Below, piece after piece: positions 31,856 to 41,345 of a stretch of DNA of 47,472 bases. Positions within the stretch are counted from its first letter, which is position 1. Each line of letters starts with the position of its first letter. Position numbers and translations under genes: made by a program. A model generated the notes under the pieces. The model searched no databases. It saw only the letters and a program-made list of their open reading frames with translations, and was not told where the DNA came from. This stretch comes from an uncultured Paenibacillaceae bacterium (lineage in GTDB: Bacteria; Bacillota; Bacilli; Paenibacillales; DA-C8): positions 1 through 47,472 of the forward strand of contig CALGAO010000071.1 in NCBI GenBank assembly GCA_937957685.1. The letters run 5' to 3'.

Positions 31856-34800
31856 ATGGGACCAAGGATGAAGTCGGGGAGCAGGAGGTCATGGAGAAGC
31901 TGGCTCAGCATCCTGCTGATCGCCGCGATGGTCTTCACCATGCTGCCTGCAGCTGGAGTCATGGCGGCATCGGCGTCGATCGTGATCGAGAACCTGTATG
32001 TCTCCGCGACGCGGCCAAGCGTGACCAATGACAGTGTGGATCGATTCTCGATCAATCCGATCACACTTGAAGCGACGATCCAGGGAATCAATCCCGATCA
32101 AGTCCCCAATATTTACTATGAGATCACCAACATGAACAGCGGAGTCACCACCGTGAACAAGGGCAACCCGGCGGTGCTTGGCTCTGACGGATTCACGATC
32201 ACCTTCACCAACGTGTACCTGACCGAAGGGCTCAACCGCATCGTCATCAAGCTGGATGGCACAAGCGTCGTCACCTCCCAGCCGGGGTGGGCCTATTATA
32301 CGCCGGCGACCCGCATCGACGGGCTGAAGGTCAACGGCCAGGATTTCATCGAGGGCAACCTGTATCCGGAGTCCTCCAGCACCTTGACCTCGAGACTCAT
32401 CGAAATATCGGGCACCGCCTACAATGCGGCGAATGTTACGGTTCAGCTGTATGGTTCCTCGCAGCCTTACAATGCGGCCATCTACGGCAATCGCTTCTCG
32501 ATCATCGCGGATCATGAGAGCAGCACCTCGAATGCGAACTTCCGCCTGAAGGCTGGCGACAACCTGTTCACCTTCACCGCCAACAACCCGTCCCACAGCT
32601 ATCAGGTTCAGCGCATGCTCACCTATGACAACGGCGACGCCTTCGCCTATCAGGTCAGTCTGGCCGGTGAGCGGCTGGTGTACGCGCCGGTGTTCGAGCA
32701 TAACGATAACGTGACGGAACTGGAGCTGAAAGCCAGACTGAAGGTGGATATCGACTCGACGGATTCCGGCTACAGACAACGATACGATACGCTCACCATT
32801 CGCGTGGGCAGCTTCACCCATACGATGACGTTGGATCCGGCGCAGAGCAATGCGTCGCTCAGCAAGCCGAACCAGTACAACATCTATGATCTGAGCGGCA
32901 TCCAGATCCCGATCTCGGCTCTTCCGACCACCTCCCGCTATCATGATGTCGTGTTCGAATTCTCGAACGCGCTGCAGCAGAAGGTGCAGACGGTTCTCGG
33001 GTTCTATTATGTCCGCACGAATCGCGCCTATATTCAACAGGTAACCCGCAAGACCGGCCCGGCGGACACGACGGGGACGCGCCTCAGCCAGACGGCGATC
33101 ACGGAGATTCCGGAGCAGCCGGCAGGGTTCTACGTCTATGGGGACAGCAAGACAGATAACATCCTCGTCTATATCGACAATGATCCGTACACCACCACGG
33201 TCGTGAAGGACAACGATGATCCGCACAAGTTCTACTTCGAGATCGAGGGTCTGAAGGACGGGCAGCGTCTGATGACCATCGTTCCGGTGGATGCGGATGG
33301 CGACCATGAAGCCGGCAAGCAGGAATACTATCTGCAGATCAACTCGACACCGTATGCCATCTTCAGCAATGTCATCAACGGCATGGTCATCAACAACATG
33401 CTGGATCTGACTCTGAATGATTGCATCAACCCGAATGTGAACAGCTGTATCGCTGTGGTCGGCCGGCTGGTGAACGTGCCGCAGAGCGATCTGGGCAAGG
33501 TCAAGGTATACCTGAACGATATCGATATCACGCCAAATTTCTATGTGAACCATACGACCAAGGAATTCAACATCGAATTGTCGCCGACTGACAATCAGGC
33601 CAACTCCCTGCGTGAAGGCCGCAATACGATCGTCATCGAGATTAACGGCGTGCAGCGGGCGACATCTTCGGTGGAGATCTACAAATTCACGAAGGCGGCT
33701 CCGGAGCTCGTATCGGTCAACATCGTGCAGAACGTCGCGAATCCGGCCTTCACGGAAGGCAGCGTGCCGAACAGCTACTTCACGACGGAGAAAACAGTCA
33801 CCTTGACAGGCGTGATGGCCAATGTGGACGAGATCTCGATTCGCATGCTGAGGCAGGACGAACCGGACAAGGTGTACTACACCCTGTACAAGGATCCGGA
33901 TCATGACGGTACCTTCAGTCTGGAAACCTATGATCATCTGAATATGATCCAGTCGATCGATCGCACCAACTTCACGACGATCGCGATTCCACTCGCGGTC
34001 AAGGGCGATACGACGATCGAATTCTTCGTCACGAACAGCGATACGAACATCACGGTGACGCGCACGATCACCATCACGCGCAACGCGTCGCCATATACGA
34101 TCAAGGCGCCCAAGACCTATCTGGTAAACGGTGTGCCCAGAGCCAACATCAACGGCAACTACGCCGTGATCGAGATCGAAGCGGAATATGCGGACAGCAT
34201 CTCCTTCGGCAAGAATGGAACCGCGGTGTACGACGATCAGGCCAAGGTGTTCCGCTATGAAGCGCGCGACCTGAAATCAGGCGCGAACACGATCAACTTC
34301 ACGGTGAAGACCGGAGAGCAGTCCGTCAACGGCAGTCTGGTCCTGTACAACGTCAACCAGCCAACTGTCGGAGCCCAATACAAGACCAAGATGAAAACCT
34401 CCGGCACGATCAAGGCTTTCGATGGACAACTGGAGCTGTCCATCCAACGCGGCACGAGCCTGAAACGTTACGGCGGCGACTACCTGCAAGAGCAGTTCAT
34501 CACCGATGAACGCTGGCTGCTGTTCGGCATCGCCAATGAACTGAACGGCGAAGTGGATCCGGTCAATGATCCCGCGTACGTCAGCGTCGCGCCCGTCTTC
34601 ACCAATCGCGACGCCCGATTCCAGACCGCCAGCGAGCTGTACTGGATCGATGCGGGCGTGATCAATGTCTTCACGGACAGGACCGAGGCCTATACCGGAA
34701 GCGGACAGCTGCCGCTCAAGAACATGTACTATATGTTCCGTCAACAGGCCGATCTGGTCGTGCCGACCAAGCCGATGGAGCTGACGATCAAGTACGATGA

Positions 34801-35608
34801 CAGCATCGTGCGCGATGCATGGCGGTACCTGACGGTGTTCCAGTACAACATCTTCGAGAACAAGAACGGAGTCATCGAGGGCAGATGGGTGAATATCGGC
34901 GGCGTGGTCGACACGAGCAAGCGTACGATCACGGTACCGATCGACCGCTTCGGCTACTTCCAGGTCATGTACATGGATGACAGCTTCGATGACGTGATCC
35001 TGCACAACTATGCCAAGAACGAACTGGATCTGATGTACGCGAAGGGCTACATGGAGCCGAAGAATCCGACGGCGAATCTGTTCGTGCCGAACGATCCGAT
35101 CACCCGCGGCGAATTCATCACGCTCCTGATGAAGCTGTATCCGGAGAAATATCCGCTGAACTACAAGGGAGACCTGACATTCAAGGACGTGTACAAGTTC
35201 AGCACCGACGAAGCATCGCAGCTGTATGACTACCGATACATCGAGACTGCAGCACGGGCCGGCATCGTGAGAGGCGTCGGCGGAGGCCGATTCAATCCGG
35301 GAGAGACGATCACCAGGGAGGACGCGGCGGCGATGATCGCCAGAGTGGCCGATCTGAAGCTGGAGTCCAATCCGGACCGGGTGGCCAAGAATCTGAGCAA
35401 ATACACCGACAGCGCCGGCATCAACATCTATCAGCAGTCGAGCGTTGAAGCCGTTACGAGGACCGGCCTGATGACGGGCAAGGCGCACAACGTTGCTCCG
35501 GGCGAGAAGCAGACGTACTACTTCGACCCGCAAGCGCCGATCACCAGAGCGGAGGCGGCGGTTATCGCCACCCGCATCCTGCAGAACGCGAAGAAGATTC
35601 CGAAGTGA
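31856..35608 (+). CDS. Large secreted protein with C-terminal SLH domains
   Basis: 1250 residues. Sec signal peptide: basic tail MGPRMKSGSRRSWRSW, hydrophobic core LSILLIAAMVFTMLP, cleavage near GVMA-AS (about 37). The long middle (about 40-1040) is beta-rich and repetitive in character, probably Ig-like modules; no enzyme motif seen. Three SLH modules lie at about 1045-1245, with TRGEF, TREDA and TRAEA cores, which bind pyruvylated wall polymer. The ATG at 31856 has AGGGGAG 8 nt upstream. An in-frame TTG at 31799 also has a strong AGGAGGA, so a 19-residue-longer form is possible. The upstream CsaB operon makes its anchor. Role: structural or adhesive surface protein. Confidence 0.88.
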   Translation: MGPRMKSGSRRSWRSWLSILLIAAMVFTMLPAAGVMAASASIVIENLYVSATRPSVTNDSVDRFSINPITLEATIQGINPDQVPNIYYEITNMNSGVTTVNKGNPAVLGSDGFTITFTNVYLTEGLNRIVIKLDGTSVVTSQPGWAYYTPATRIDGLKVNGQDFIEGNLYPESSSTLTSRLIEISGTAYNAANVTVQLYGSSQPYNAAIYGNRFSIIADHESSTSNANFRLKAGDNLFTFTANNPSHSYQVQRMLTYDNGDAFAYQVSLAGERLVYAPVFEHNDNVTELELKARLKVDIDSTDSGYRQRYDTLTIRVGSFTHTMTLDPAQSNASLSKPNQYNIYDLSGIQIPISALPTTSRYHDVVFEFSNALQQKVQTVLGFYYVRTNRAYIQQVTRKTGPADTTGTRLSQTAITEIPEQPAGFYVYGDSKTDNILVYIDNDPYTTTVVKDNDDPHKFYFEIEGLKDGQRLMTIVPVDADGDHEAGKQEYYLQINSTPYAIFSNVINGMVINNMLDLTLNDCINPNVNSCIAVVGRLVNVPQSDLGKVKVYLNDIDITPNFYVNHTTKEFNIELSPTDNQANSLREGRNTIVIEINGVQRATSSVEIYKFTKAAPELVSVNIVQNVANPAFTEGSVPNSYFTTEKTVTLTGVMANVDEISIRMLRQDEPDKVYYTLYKDPDHDGTFSLETYDHLNMIQSIDRTNFTTIAIPLAVKGDTTIEFFVTNSDTNITVTRTITITRNASPYTIKAPKTYLVNGVPRANINGNYAVIEIEAEYADSISFGKNGTAVYDDQAKVFRYEARDLKSGANTINFTVKTGEQSVNGSLVLYNVNQPTVGAQYKTKMKTSGTIKAFDGQLELSIQRGTSLKRYGGDYLQEQFITDERWLLFGIANELNGEVDPVNDPAYVSVAPVFTNRDARFQTASELYWIDAGVINVFTDRTEAYTGSGQLPLKNMYYMFRQQADLVVPTKPMELTIKYDDSIVRDAWRYLTVFQYNIFENKNGVIEGRWVNIGGVVDTSKRTITVPIDRFGYFQVMYMDDSFDDVILHNYAKNELDLMYAKGYMEPKNPTANLFVPNDPITRGEFITLLMKLYPEKYPLNYKGDLTFKDVYKFSTDEASQLYDYRYIETAARAGIVRGVGGGRFNPGETITREDAAAMIARVADLKLESNPDRVAKNLSKYTDSAGINIYQQSSVEAVTRTGLMTGKAHNVAPGEKQTYYFDPQAPITRAEAAVIATRILQNAKKIPK

Positions 35609-35678
35609 CAGGCATCCCCCGATCCCGCGGGTGATGCGCGGTTTCAGCAGGACAGAACCGATATCAAACGGACGTCAT

Positions 35679-35716
35679 GCAGAGGAGGCTGCCGAGCGAT
35701 CGGCGGCCTCCTCTGC
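35679..35716 (+). terminator. Long hairpin after the SLH gene
   Basis: GCAGAGGAGGC and GCCTCCTCTGC pair perfectly, with an inner GCCGA/TCGGC stem. There is no clear T-run (TGAAGCTCCTT follows). Probably a terminator, or a 3' stabilising structure. Confidence 0.6.
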
Positions 35717-35894
35717 TGAAGCTCCTTGTCAGGTGGAAATGATTCTCTATAGACGATGGTTATAAGCGACGATATACTTAGAAACGTACCTGGCGATATA
35801 CATAGCGTGTAGCGCCTGTTACAGATTGAGCAGCAGCCTATGAAAACAGTACATCGTTTTGTGATAAATTGCCGAGAGAAAAATAAAAAATGCA

Positions 35895-35924
35895 CGCAAC
35901 TTTTCGCAGATTGATGCGTTTAAA
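35895..35924 (+). promoter_or_regulatory. Upstream promoter of the S-layer gene, resembling the SLH-gene promoter
   Basis: CGCAACTT (35895-35902), 15 bp, then GTTTAAATAG. It matches the SLH-gene element (CGAAACTT, 15 bp, GTCTAAACAG) position for position except for three changes. It lies about 320 bp before the S-layer start, implying a long leader if used. The gap from 35609 to 36246 otherwise holds the hairpin at 35679, the promoter at 36011 and no gene that I can support. Confidence 0.4.
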
Positions 35925-36010
35925 TAGATGTGTAACTCGGAATTGGGGCAACTGAATGAAAACCTTGCCGAATTACCGTCTGATGTCTGGCACAATTTCA
36001 CAAAACACTC

Positions 36011-36039
36011 TTTACGGTAACATAGGCCCATTGTATAAT
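36011..36039 (+). promoter_or_regulatory. SigA-type promoter of the S-layer gene
   Basis: TTTACG (36011-36016), a 17-bp spacer, then TATAAT (36034-36039). The -10 lies inside a small inverted repeat CCCATT-GTAT-AATGGG. The predicted leader is about 200 nt, long and untranslated, as is common for strongly expressed S-layer genes with stable mRNA. Confidence 0.65.
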
Positions 36040-36246
36040 GGGTAGAGTGGTATCTCTGACTCTATTATTCTCTATTTCCTTGTTTACCAGTTTCTGTAGT
36101 TCGCAAGTTGGATTACAGATTTCAATGAATAGGAATACTGCTCAAACTCTGGGAAGGGGGTGAATCGGCAAATGAGGGAATCGAGCTATAATTTGAAATT
36201 GCACTCTCACACACCGAAACGAATTCGAGGAGGAGAAAGAAAGGTT

Positions 36247-39078
36247 ATGAAGAAAAGTTTATCTCTAGTCGTGGCCCTGGCTATGGTATTTTCCTTGCTG
36301 GTGCCGGCTATGGCCTTCGCAGCTACTGCTGCAGAGCAAGCTGCGGGCGCTAAGCTCAAAGAGCTCGGGGTTCTGAAGGGCAACGAGCAAGGCGACCTCA
36401 TGCTTGACAAAGAGCTCACTCGTCAAGAAATGATCGTCCTGCTGTCCCGCCTGCTTGGTGAGGAAGACGATGCCAAGAACCATCCGAACACTCATGGTTG
36501 GCCGGATGTTGCTAACCCGGACTTCGACGGCTACATCTCCTGGGGTAAGGAAAAAGGCCTGACCAAGGGTGTAAATGACGGCAGCATCTTCGGTTACGAC
36601 CAAGCGCTGACTGTTCAACAACTTCTGCAATTCCTGCTCCGTGCACTTGGCTATGACGAAGTAGCCTATGAAGACGTTCCTGCCAAGGCTGTTGAACTCG
36701 GCCTGGTTGCAGAAGGCACTGACATGACTGCTGTTGCTAGTCGTGGCACGATGGCAGTTGTAACGCTGGTAACTCTGGACACCAACGTGAATGGCGAAGG
36801 TGTACCGCTGGGTTACAAGCTGGGCCTGCCTGGCTATGAAGTGACTGCTGTAGCAATCGCTTCGTTCAAGGCTGTAGGCGCGAAGAAGCTGGAAGTAGCC
36901 TTCAACAAGGCTGTTGATGATTCCAAGGCTTCCATCACTGTCAAGAAGGGCACTAACACGGTAAGCGTTGGCAAGTCCACCTGGAACGATGCCAAGACAG
37001 CTGTAGTGCTCGAGCTGAACTCCAAGCTGACGCAAGGAGAATACAGCGTAACGGTTTCCGGTCTGTCCGACCAGGCTCTGACCGCTACTACTGCTGTTGA
37101 GAACGAGAGGGTAGCATCCATCGAGATCACAGCTCAAGACACAATTGCGTTGCCTCGTTCCAACGCTAACATCCTGAAGATTCCTTACTCCGTGAAGAAC
37201 CAATACGGTGAAGAAATCAACAACACGTCTGTACAGGCTTACTCTTCCGCTGACAATGCACCGAACGCAACCAACGGTGTATTGACGGTTACTGCTACAA
37301 GCAACTTCAAGGTGAATGATGCGGTTTACGTCGCGATCTATCACCTCGAGTCCGCTGTACGTGCGGAGAAGACGATCAAGATCGGCGAATCTTCTCGCGC
37401 AAGCGACATCAAGATCGTGGAACTGTACCACAAGGATGGTTCTACACTGTCCGTAGGTTCCAATGACCTGAACGAATACAAGCTCATCATCGAAGTCAAG
37501 GACCAATACGGCAACGTTATGACCGACGCTTACGAGCTGAACCAGGACATCAGCGCTGCAATCATCGGTCTGTCCAACCTGAAGCTGTCCGAGATCAAGA
37601 AGGGCAAGATCGGCGACAACGACAAGATCTACCTGGAGCTGGCTAAGGACAATACTTCCGAACCAATTCGTGCAGGCTCCAACACGGTGAACATCGTATC
37701 CAAGGTTGCTGCTGCCAGCGCTCAATACACGGTAGTAGTTGCTGAAGGTACGGTTTACGACCAAGTGAACCTGTTCACTCCGGCTGAGCAATACGCAGTT
37801 GGTGAACTGGTCAAGATCCCTGTCAATGTCATCGACAAGAATGGCAACTTCATCACGAATGAAACTGAGTTGAACACTGCTCTGAGCAACAGCAAGATTC
37901 GCGTAACGGTTCCGGGCACTTCGAAACCTCAATTCAAGAAGGATGGAGACAATCTCTACCTGCAATTCACTGCACAACAACAAGGTCTGAACTACGTCTA
38001 TGTGATCTCTGAAACTGGCAAGCCAAGCAACGTCAGCCTGAACATCCTGGCTGAAGCTAAGCCGACGGTTATCACTGGCATCGCATCTGGCCAAAATACG
38101 CTGGTATTCTATGGCACGACGCTGTCGCTGGACTACGGTTCGCTGGTTGTTGAAGACCAACATGGTCGCGTGATCAGCAAGGATTCGCTGGAAAAGATGA
38201 TCAAGGACAAGAACTACAAGATCAAGGTATCCGATGACGGCGATGCAGTTGTTGCTACAGACAACTGGCTGGACAGCACTCCAATCGCTCTGAAGGGTAA
38301 CCAAAAGGGTACCAAGACGCTGAAGTTCGAGATCTATGATCCGTCCAACAAACTGGTAACGGGCAGCGAATTCAGCGCTGAGTTCCGTACGGTAGTGATC
38401 TCCGAAGTTCAATCGATCGAAGTTGCAGATATCGGCACCTTCTACAACTACAGCGGCACAAGCACAGCTTATGCTCGTGAGCTGAAGGTATCCGGTATTA
38501 CTTCTGACGGCAAGAAAGTTACGATCCCGACCACCGAGTACAATGTGTACGAACCGGCTGGCGTAACCAAGTCCGCGAAGTCTGACCTGTCGGCTTATGA
38601 ACTGCGTGCTCAAACCTTCACGTTCAACCAAGATGAAGACACCAAGACCTTCACCGTAAGAGTTGTTATCAACGCTCTTGGTAAGGAAGCAACTGTTCAA
38701 GGTACTGTTTCCGAGGTAGCTCCTAGGGTTGCATCCGCAGTCTTCAAGAACGGTGACGACACGATTACTGAATATGAAGTCAATGCAGGCGCAATCGTTG
38801 ATTACAGCACCTTCACGCTCGAACTGAAGGACCAATACGGTGTCGAGGCTAAGAAGACTGGCGATGGCACTTATGAATACGGTGATGGCTCTGCAGTATC
38901 GAAGCCGGCTGTAACGATCTCGGATATCGTCCTGAAGGACAGCAATGCAGCTTATCCGACGATCCAAAACAACGGTGGTTCGAATGCAAGCATCAAGGCT
39001 GACAACGTCAAGTCCTTCACAGTAACGCTTAACTACGGTGGAGTAACTGCTTCCATCAAGGTTAACGTGAAGAACTAA
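36247..39078 (+). CDS. Probable major S-layer protein, N-terminal SLH domains
   Basis: 943 residues. Signal peptide MKKSLSLVVALAMVFSLLVPAMAFA, cleaved at about residue 25. Residues 26-195 hold three divergent SLH modules (AGAKLKELGVLKGNEQGDLMLDKELTRQEMIVLLSRLLG; ISWGKEKGLTKGVNDGSIFGYDQALTVQQLLQFLLRALG; a third ending ASRGTMAVVTLVTLD) for binding pyruvylated wall polymer. The rest is a string of beta-sandwich, Ig-like domains with repeated 'V-x-D-Q-Y/H-G' turns. Start at ATG 36247 with GAGGAGGAG; the 29-codon in-frame extension from 36160 is less likely. Codon use differs from its neighbours (more GCT, GTA, CGT, GGT), as in very highly expressed genes. Two promoters and a strong terminator frame it. 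Confidence 0.9.
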   Translation: MKKSLSLVVALAMVFSLLVPAMAFAATAAEQAAGAKLKELGVLKGNEQGDLMLDKELTRQEMIVLLSRLLGEEDDAKNHPNTHGWPDVANPDFDGYISWGKEKGLTKGVNDGSIFGYDQALTVQQLLQFLLRALGYDEVAYEDVPAKAVELGLVAEGTDMTAVASRGTMAVVTLVTLDTNVNGEGVPLGYKLGLPGYEVTAVAIASFKAVGAKKLEVAFNKAVDDSKASITVKKGTNTVSVGKSTWNDAKTAVVLELNSKLTQGEYSVTVSGLSDQALTATTAVENERVASIEITAQDTIALPRSNANILKIPYSVKNQYGEEINNTSVQAYSSADNAPNATNGVLTVTATSNFKVNDAVYVAIYHLESAVRAEKTIKIGESSRASDIKIVELYHKDGSTLSVGSNDLNEYKLIIEVKDQYGNVMTDAYELNQDISAAIIGLSNLKLSEIKKGKIGDNDKIYLELAKDNTSEPIRAGSNTVNIVSKVAAASAQYTVVVAEGTVYDQVNLFTPAEQYAVGELVKIPVNVIDKNGNFITNETELNTALSNSKIRVTVPGTSKPQFKKDGDNLYLQFTAQQQGLNYVYVISETGKPSNVSLNILAEAKPTVITGIASGQNTLVFYGTTLSLDYGSLVVEDQHGRVISKDSLEKMIKDKNYKIKVSDDGDAVVATDNWLDSTPIALKGNQKGTKTLKFEIYDPSNKLVTGSEFSAEFRTVVISEVQSIEVADIGTFYNYSGTSTAYARELKVSGITSDGKKVTIPTTEYNVYEPAGVTKSAKSDLSAYELRAQTFTFNQDEDTKTFTVRVVINALGKEATVQGTVSEVAPRVASAVFKNGDDTITEYEVNAGAIVDYSTFTLELKDQYGVEAKKTGDGTYEYGDGSAVSKPAVTISDIVLKDSNAAYPTIQNNGGSNASIKADNVKSFTVTLNYGGVTASIKVNVKN

Positions 39079-39092
39079 TCACCGTACTACCC

Positions 39093-39136
39093 AAAACACG
39101 TTTCAGGTCTCTGACCTGAAACGTGTTTTCTTTTTT
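39093..39136 (+). terminator. Strong intrinsic terminator after the S-layer gene
   Basis: A 17-bp perfect stem (39093-39109 with 39113-39129, 3-nt loop, core CACGTTTCAGGTC) followed by CTTTTTT. The strongest terminator in the window, fitting a highly transcribed gene. Confidence 0.95.
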
Positions 39137-39182
39137 CGGATCGAATCATTCCTTCAATCAATGCAAGAAATTTGCATGACAC

Positions 39183-39212
39183 GAAACTTCCTGCTGTCTG
39201 GCGTCGTCTATA
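39183..39212 (+). promoter_or_regulatory. ECF-sigma-like promoter of the 677-residue secreted protein
   Basis: GAAACTT (39183-39189), 16 bp, then GTCTATA (39206-39212), preceded by ACAC as in the SLH-gene promoter. GAAAC to CGTC is 17 bp, a good ECF pattern. The GGGAGGA ribosome-binding site starts only about 5 bp after the -10, so the mRNA leader would be very short. An inverted repeat ATGCAA-5 nt-TTGCAT (39161-39177) lies just upstream. Confidence 0.5.
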
Positions 39213-39230
39213 TAGTGGGAGGATGAGATC

Positions 39231-41264
39231 ATGAAGAAGAGATTGAAGGCTGTATCCATCATCGTGATCCTGGCCATGCTGTTTCCGTTTGCCTCTTTTG
39301 CAGCGGATGAAGCCAAGGATCCGAATGCAGGGTTGGTTAATCATGTGATCAACCTGGAAGGTCAGAGCAAGATGACCGTTTATGACCTGATGTTGTTCCC
39401 TACAACCCAGGGCAATCAATTGGTCTTTAAGGCGGACATCTACAATGCAAGCAATAATGAACTGTCATTCAACTACTATTGGCTTCGCGTATTAACGAAG
39501 CAAGGTACCCGGCACAATGTCACCTTGATCAACAATGATCAGGGGACAACGGTACCCCCGCGTACCACCAGGACGTTCATTTTCACCTCCCAGGTAGGAG
39601 ATCAGGTGAAACTGTCCGATATCTCGTTGCAGGCGATTCGCTGGAATTTCTCCGTGGCGGGATATGAACAACATCTGGGTACGGTCTCCGTAACCGAGCA
39701 ATATGATCCCACGGTATCCTGGACGGCTGGCAAACGGATCACGATCGACAATTCGCCGATCCTGTTTACAGGTGAGAGCTATCAGGCGGTGGCATTGGAC
39801 AAGGAATACAGGCTCAAGATCGATCTGAAGGCCAGAAATAACGGCAAATTCAGCGTGAAGATACCTGCTTATACCTATTATGTGCAAACCGCAAACGGGC
39901 TATTATATCCGGCTGAACAGACGGAAGCGGATGTGAGCGTGCTGCCGAACAGCGACAACACGATCAAGCTTCAGGCCACGGTGCCGAACACGGTGGATCC
40001 GAAGAATCTGAATCTGGTCATCGTGACGAAGACGGATCAGCTTGTTCTGCCGCAGATCATCATGAAGCTGCCCAAGGAATTCACAGAGATCATCGAAGAG
40101 GATGTTGTCGAGTACGAGCGGTATGAATACAGGACCGATGATGGCGTGTATACAGTCATTCTGAAGAATCTGCAGCGCTTGCCGAACAACGAGACAGACA
40201 TCATCAGCGTGGAAGTGGAGCTCGCCAATCTGGTGAATGAGATGGCACTGCCCAATATCGAGCTGACCGCCACGATGGAATTGGACAAGATCCAGCTCAA
40301 ACCGGCGGAGATTGAAGGCGTCCGTATCGACAATAACCTGAACATCAAGAAGGGCAAGTCGGTAACCTTCATCTTCAATACGGAGATCCCGTATAACTTC
40401 GAATTCGATGATTTCCTGATCCAACTGAAAGAGAAGCGTGAGAATGAATCGGTGCCGATCGTGAAGTTCGCGAATACTTCCGACCAGTTCAGCCTGGAGT
40501 ACGCGGATGTGATCAACACCAATACCACTGGCAAGATGAGCAAGGTGCAGGTGGTGGACTACCATAAGTACAATGCTTCCGAGAACGATATCCTGTACAC
40601 ATCGGTCGTCATGACGAACATGGAACCGAGGTTCGCCACACTGGAGCAGCTGGTCGGATTCTACAAGATTAATGGTAACATTTACTTCCCTGCTGAGATC
40701 GTGGACAATAAAGTGTTGACGATGCCGTCTGGCAAAGCCCTGATTCCCGTCACGACGGAGATCCCGAAAGATTTCGAGGTGGAATCGGTCGAGCTGGTGC
40801 TCGGCACGCAGCTGAGCGACAAGGAATCGTACAAACAGGCTTACTTGTTGAGGGTTCCGGAGGAAGTGAAGGAGATCAAGGAAGAATTCCAGGATCTCAA
40901 GGTGGCCAACTACACCTTGACGATGGATGATGTAAGGTTGTACATCAACAACGGCGCCGCTTCCCTGAATTTCGAGTATGAGCTGTCACGCGTTGTGTAT
41001 CAGCATGAACTCGCCAACCACAAGATGAGGTTCGTCATCGTCGCTGCTGACAAACGCTTCGAGGCAGATGTCGTCCTGGGCAAGGATATGAAGGTTGGCT
41101 CGGGCAAGTATGAGCTTCCGATACCGGGTGATGTCCGGACGGCGGTAGGTACGAACGGCTATCACATCGAGATATACGATGTCTTCGGAGACGCCAGCAG
41201 GCAGTTGCTGAAATCGAAGAAAATCTTCAGCTGGTACTCGAACACCCCGTTGCCAACGTATTAA
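39231..41264 (+). CDS. Secreted protein of unknown function, S-layer neighbour
   Basis: 677 residues. Signal peptide MKKRLKAVSIIVILAMLFPFASFA, cleaved near residue 24 (AD). The mature protein is beta-rich with no SLH module, no membrane anchor and no cysteine-based lipobox. Two acidic stretches (EFTEIIEEDVVEYERYEY, about residue 285; VPEEVKEIKEEFQDL, about 545) separate what look like three or four beta domains. GGGAGGA precedes the ATG. I do not recognise the family. Location after the S-layer gene and a promoter like that of the SLH gene suggest an envelope role: S-layer-associated protein or secretion/assembly aid (inference). Confidence 0.75.
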   Translation: MKKRLKAVSIIVILAMLFPFASFAADEAKDPNAGLVNHVINLEGQSKMTVYDLMLFPTTQGNQLVFKADIYNASNNELSFNYYWLRVLTKQGTRHNVTLINNDQGTTVPPRTTRTFIFTSQVGDQVKLSDISLQAIRWNFSVAGYEQHLGTVSVTEQYDPTVSWTAGKRITIDNSPILFTGESYQAVALDKEYRLKIDLKARNNGKFSVKIPAYTYYVQTANGLLYPAEQTEADVSVLPNSDNTIKLQATVPNTVDPKNLNLVIVTKTDQLVLPQIIMKLPKEFTEIIEEDVVEYERYEYRTDDGVYTVILKNLQRLPNNETDIISVEVELANLVNEMALPNIELTATMELDKIQLKPAEIEGVRIDNNLNIKKGKSVTFIFNTEIPYNFEFDDFLIQLKEKRENESVPIVKFANTSDQFSLEYADVINTNTTGKMSKVQVVDYHKYNASENDILYTSVVMTNMEPRFATLEQLVGFYKINGNIYFPAEIVDNKVLTMPSGKALIPVTTEIPKDFEVESVELVLGTQLSDKESYKQAYLLRVPEEVKEIKEEFQDLKVANYTLTMDDVRLYINNGAASLNFEYELSRVVYQHELANHKMRFVIVAADKRFEADVVLGKDMKVGSGKYELPIPGDVRTAVGTNGYHIEIYDVFGDASRQLLKSKKIFSWYSNTPLPTY

Positions 41265-41285
41265 GGACGGGCGAGCCAGGCCAAT

Positions 41286-41322
41286 AAACATGACGGGGAC
41301 CGATAGGATCCCCGTCATGTTT
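41286..41322. terminator. Bidirectional terminator between convergent genes
   Basis: AAACATGACGGGGA (41286-41299) pairs with TCCCCGTCATGTTT (41309-41322): a 14-bp perfect stem with T-rich flanks on both strands. It serves the secreted-protein gene on plus and the Wzy-like pair on minus. Confidence 0.9.
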
Positions 41323-41345
41323 CATTACAGGCCGTTGCTTGACGA

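Noticed and set aside
31889..33937. 682-codon minus-strand frame inside the large SLH gene
   Set aside because: Antisense shadow with Arg/His/Val/Ile-rich composition typical of reverse-read GC-rich genes; no start signal.
36265..38967. 900-codon open frame on the minus strand of the S-layer gene
   Set aside because: It is the mirror of a strongly codon-biased gene; no start signal, no domain, and the plus frame has a signal peptide, SLH domains, promoter and terminator.
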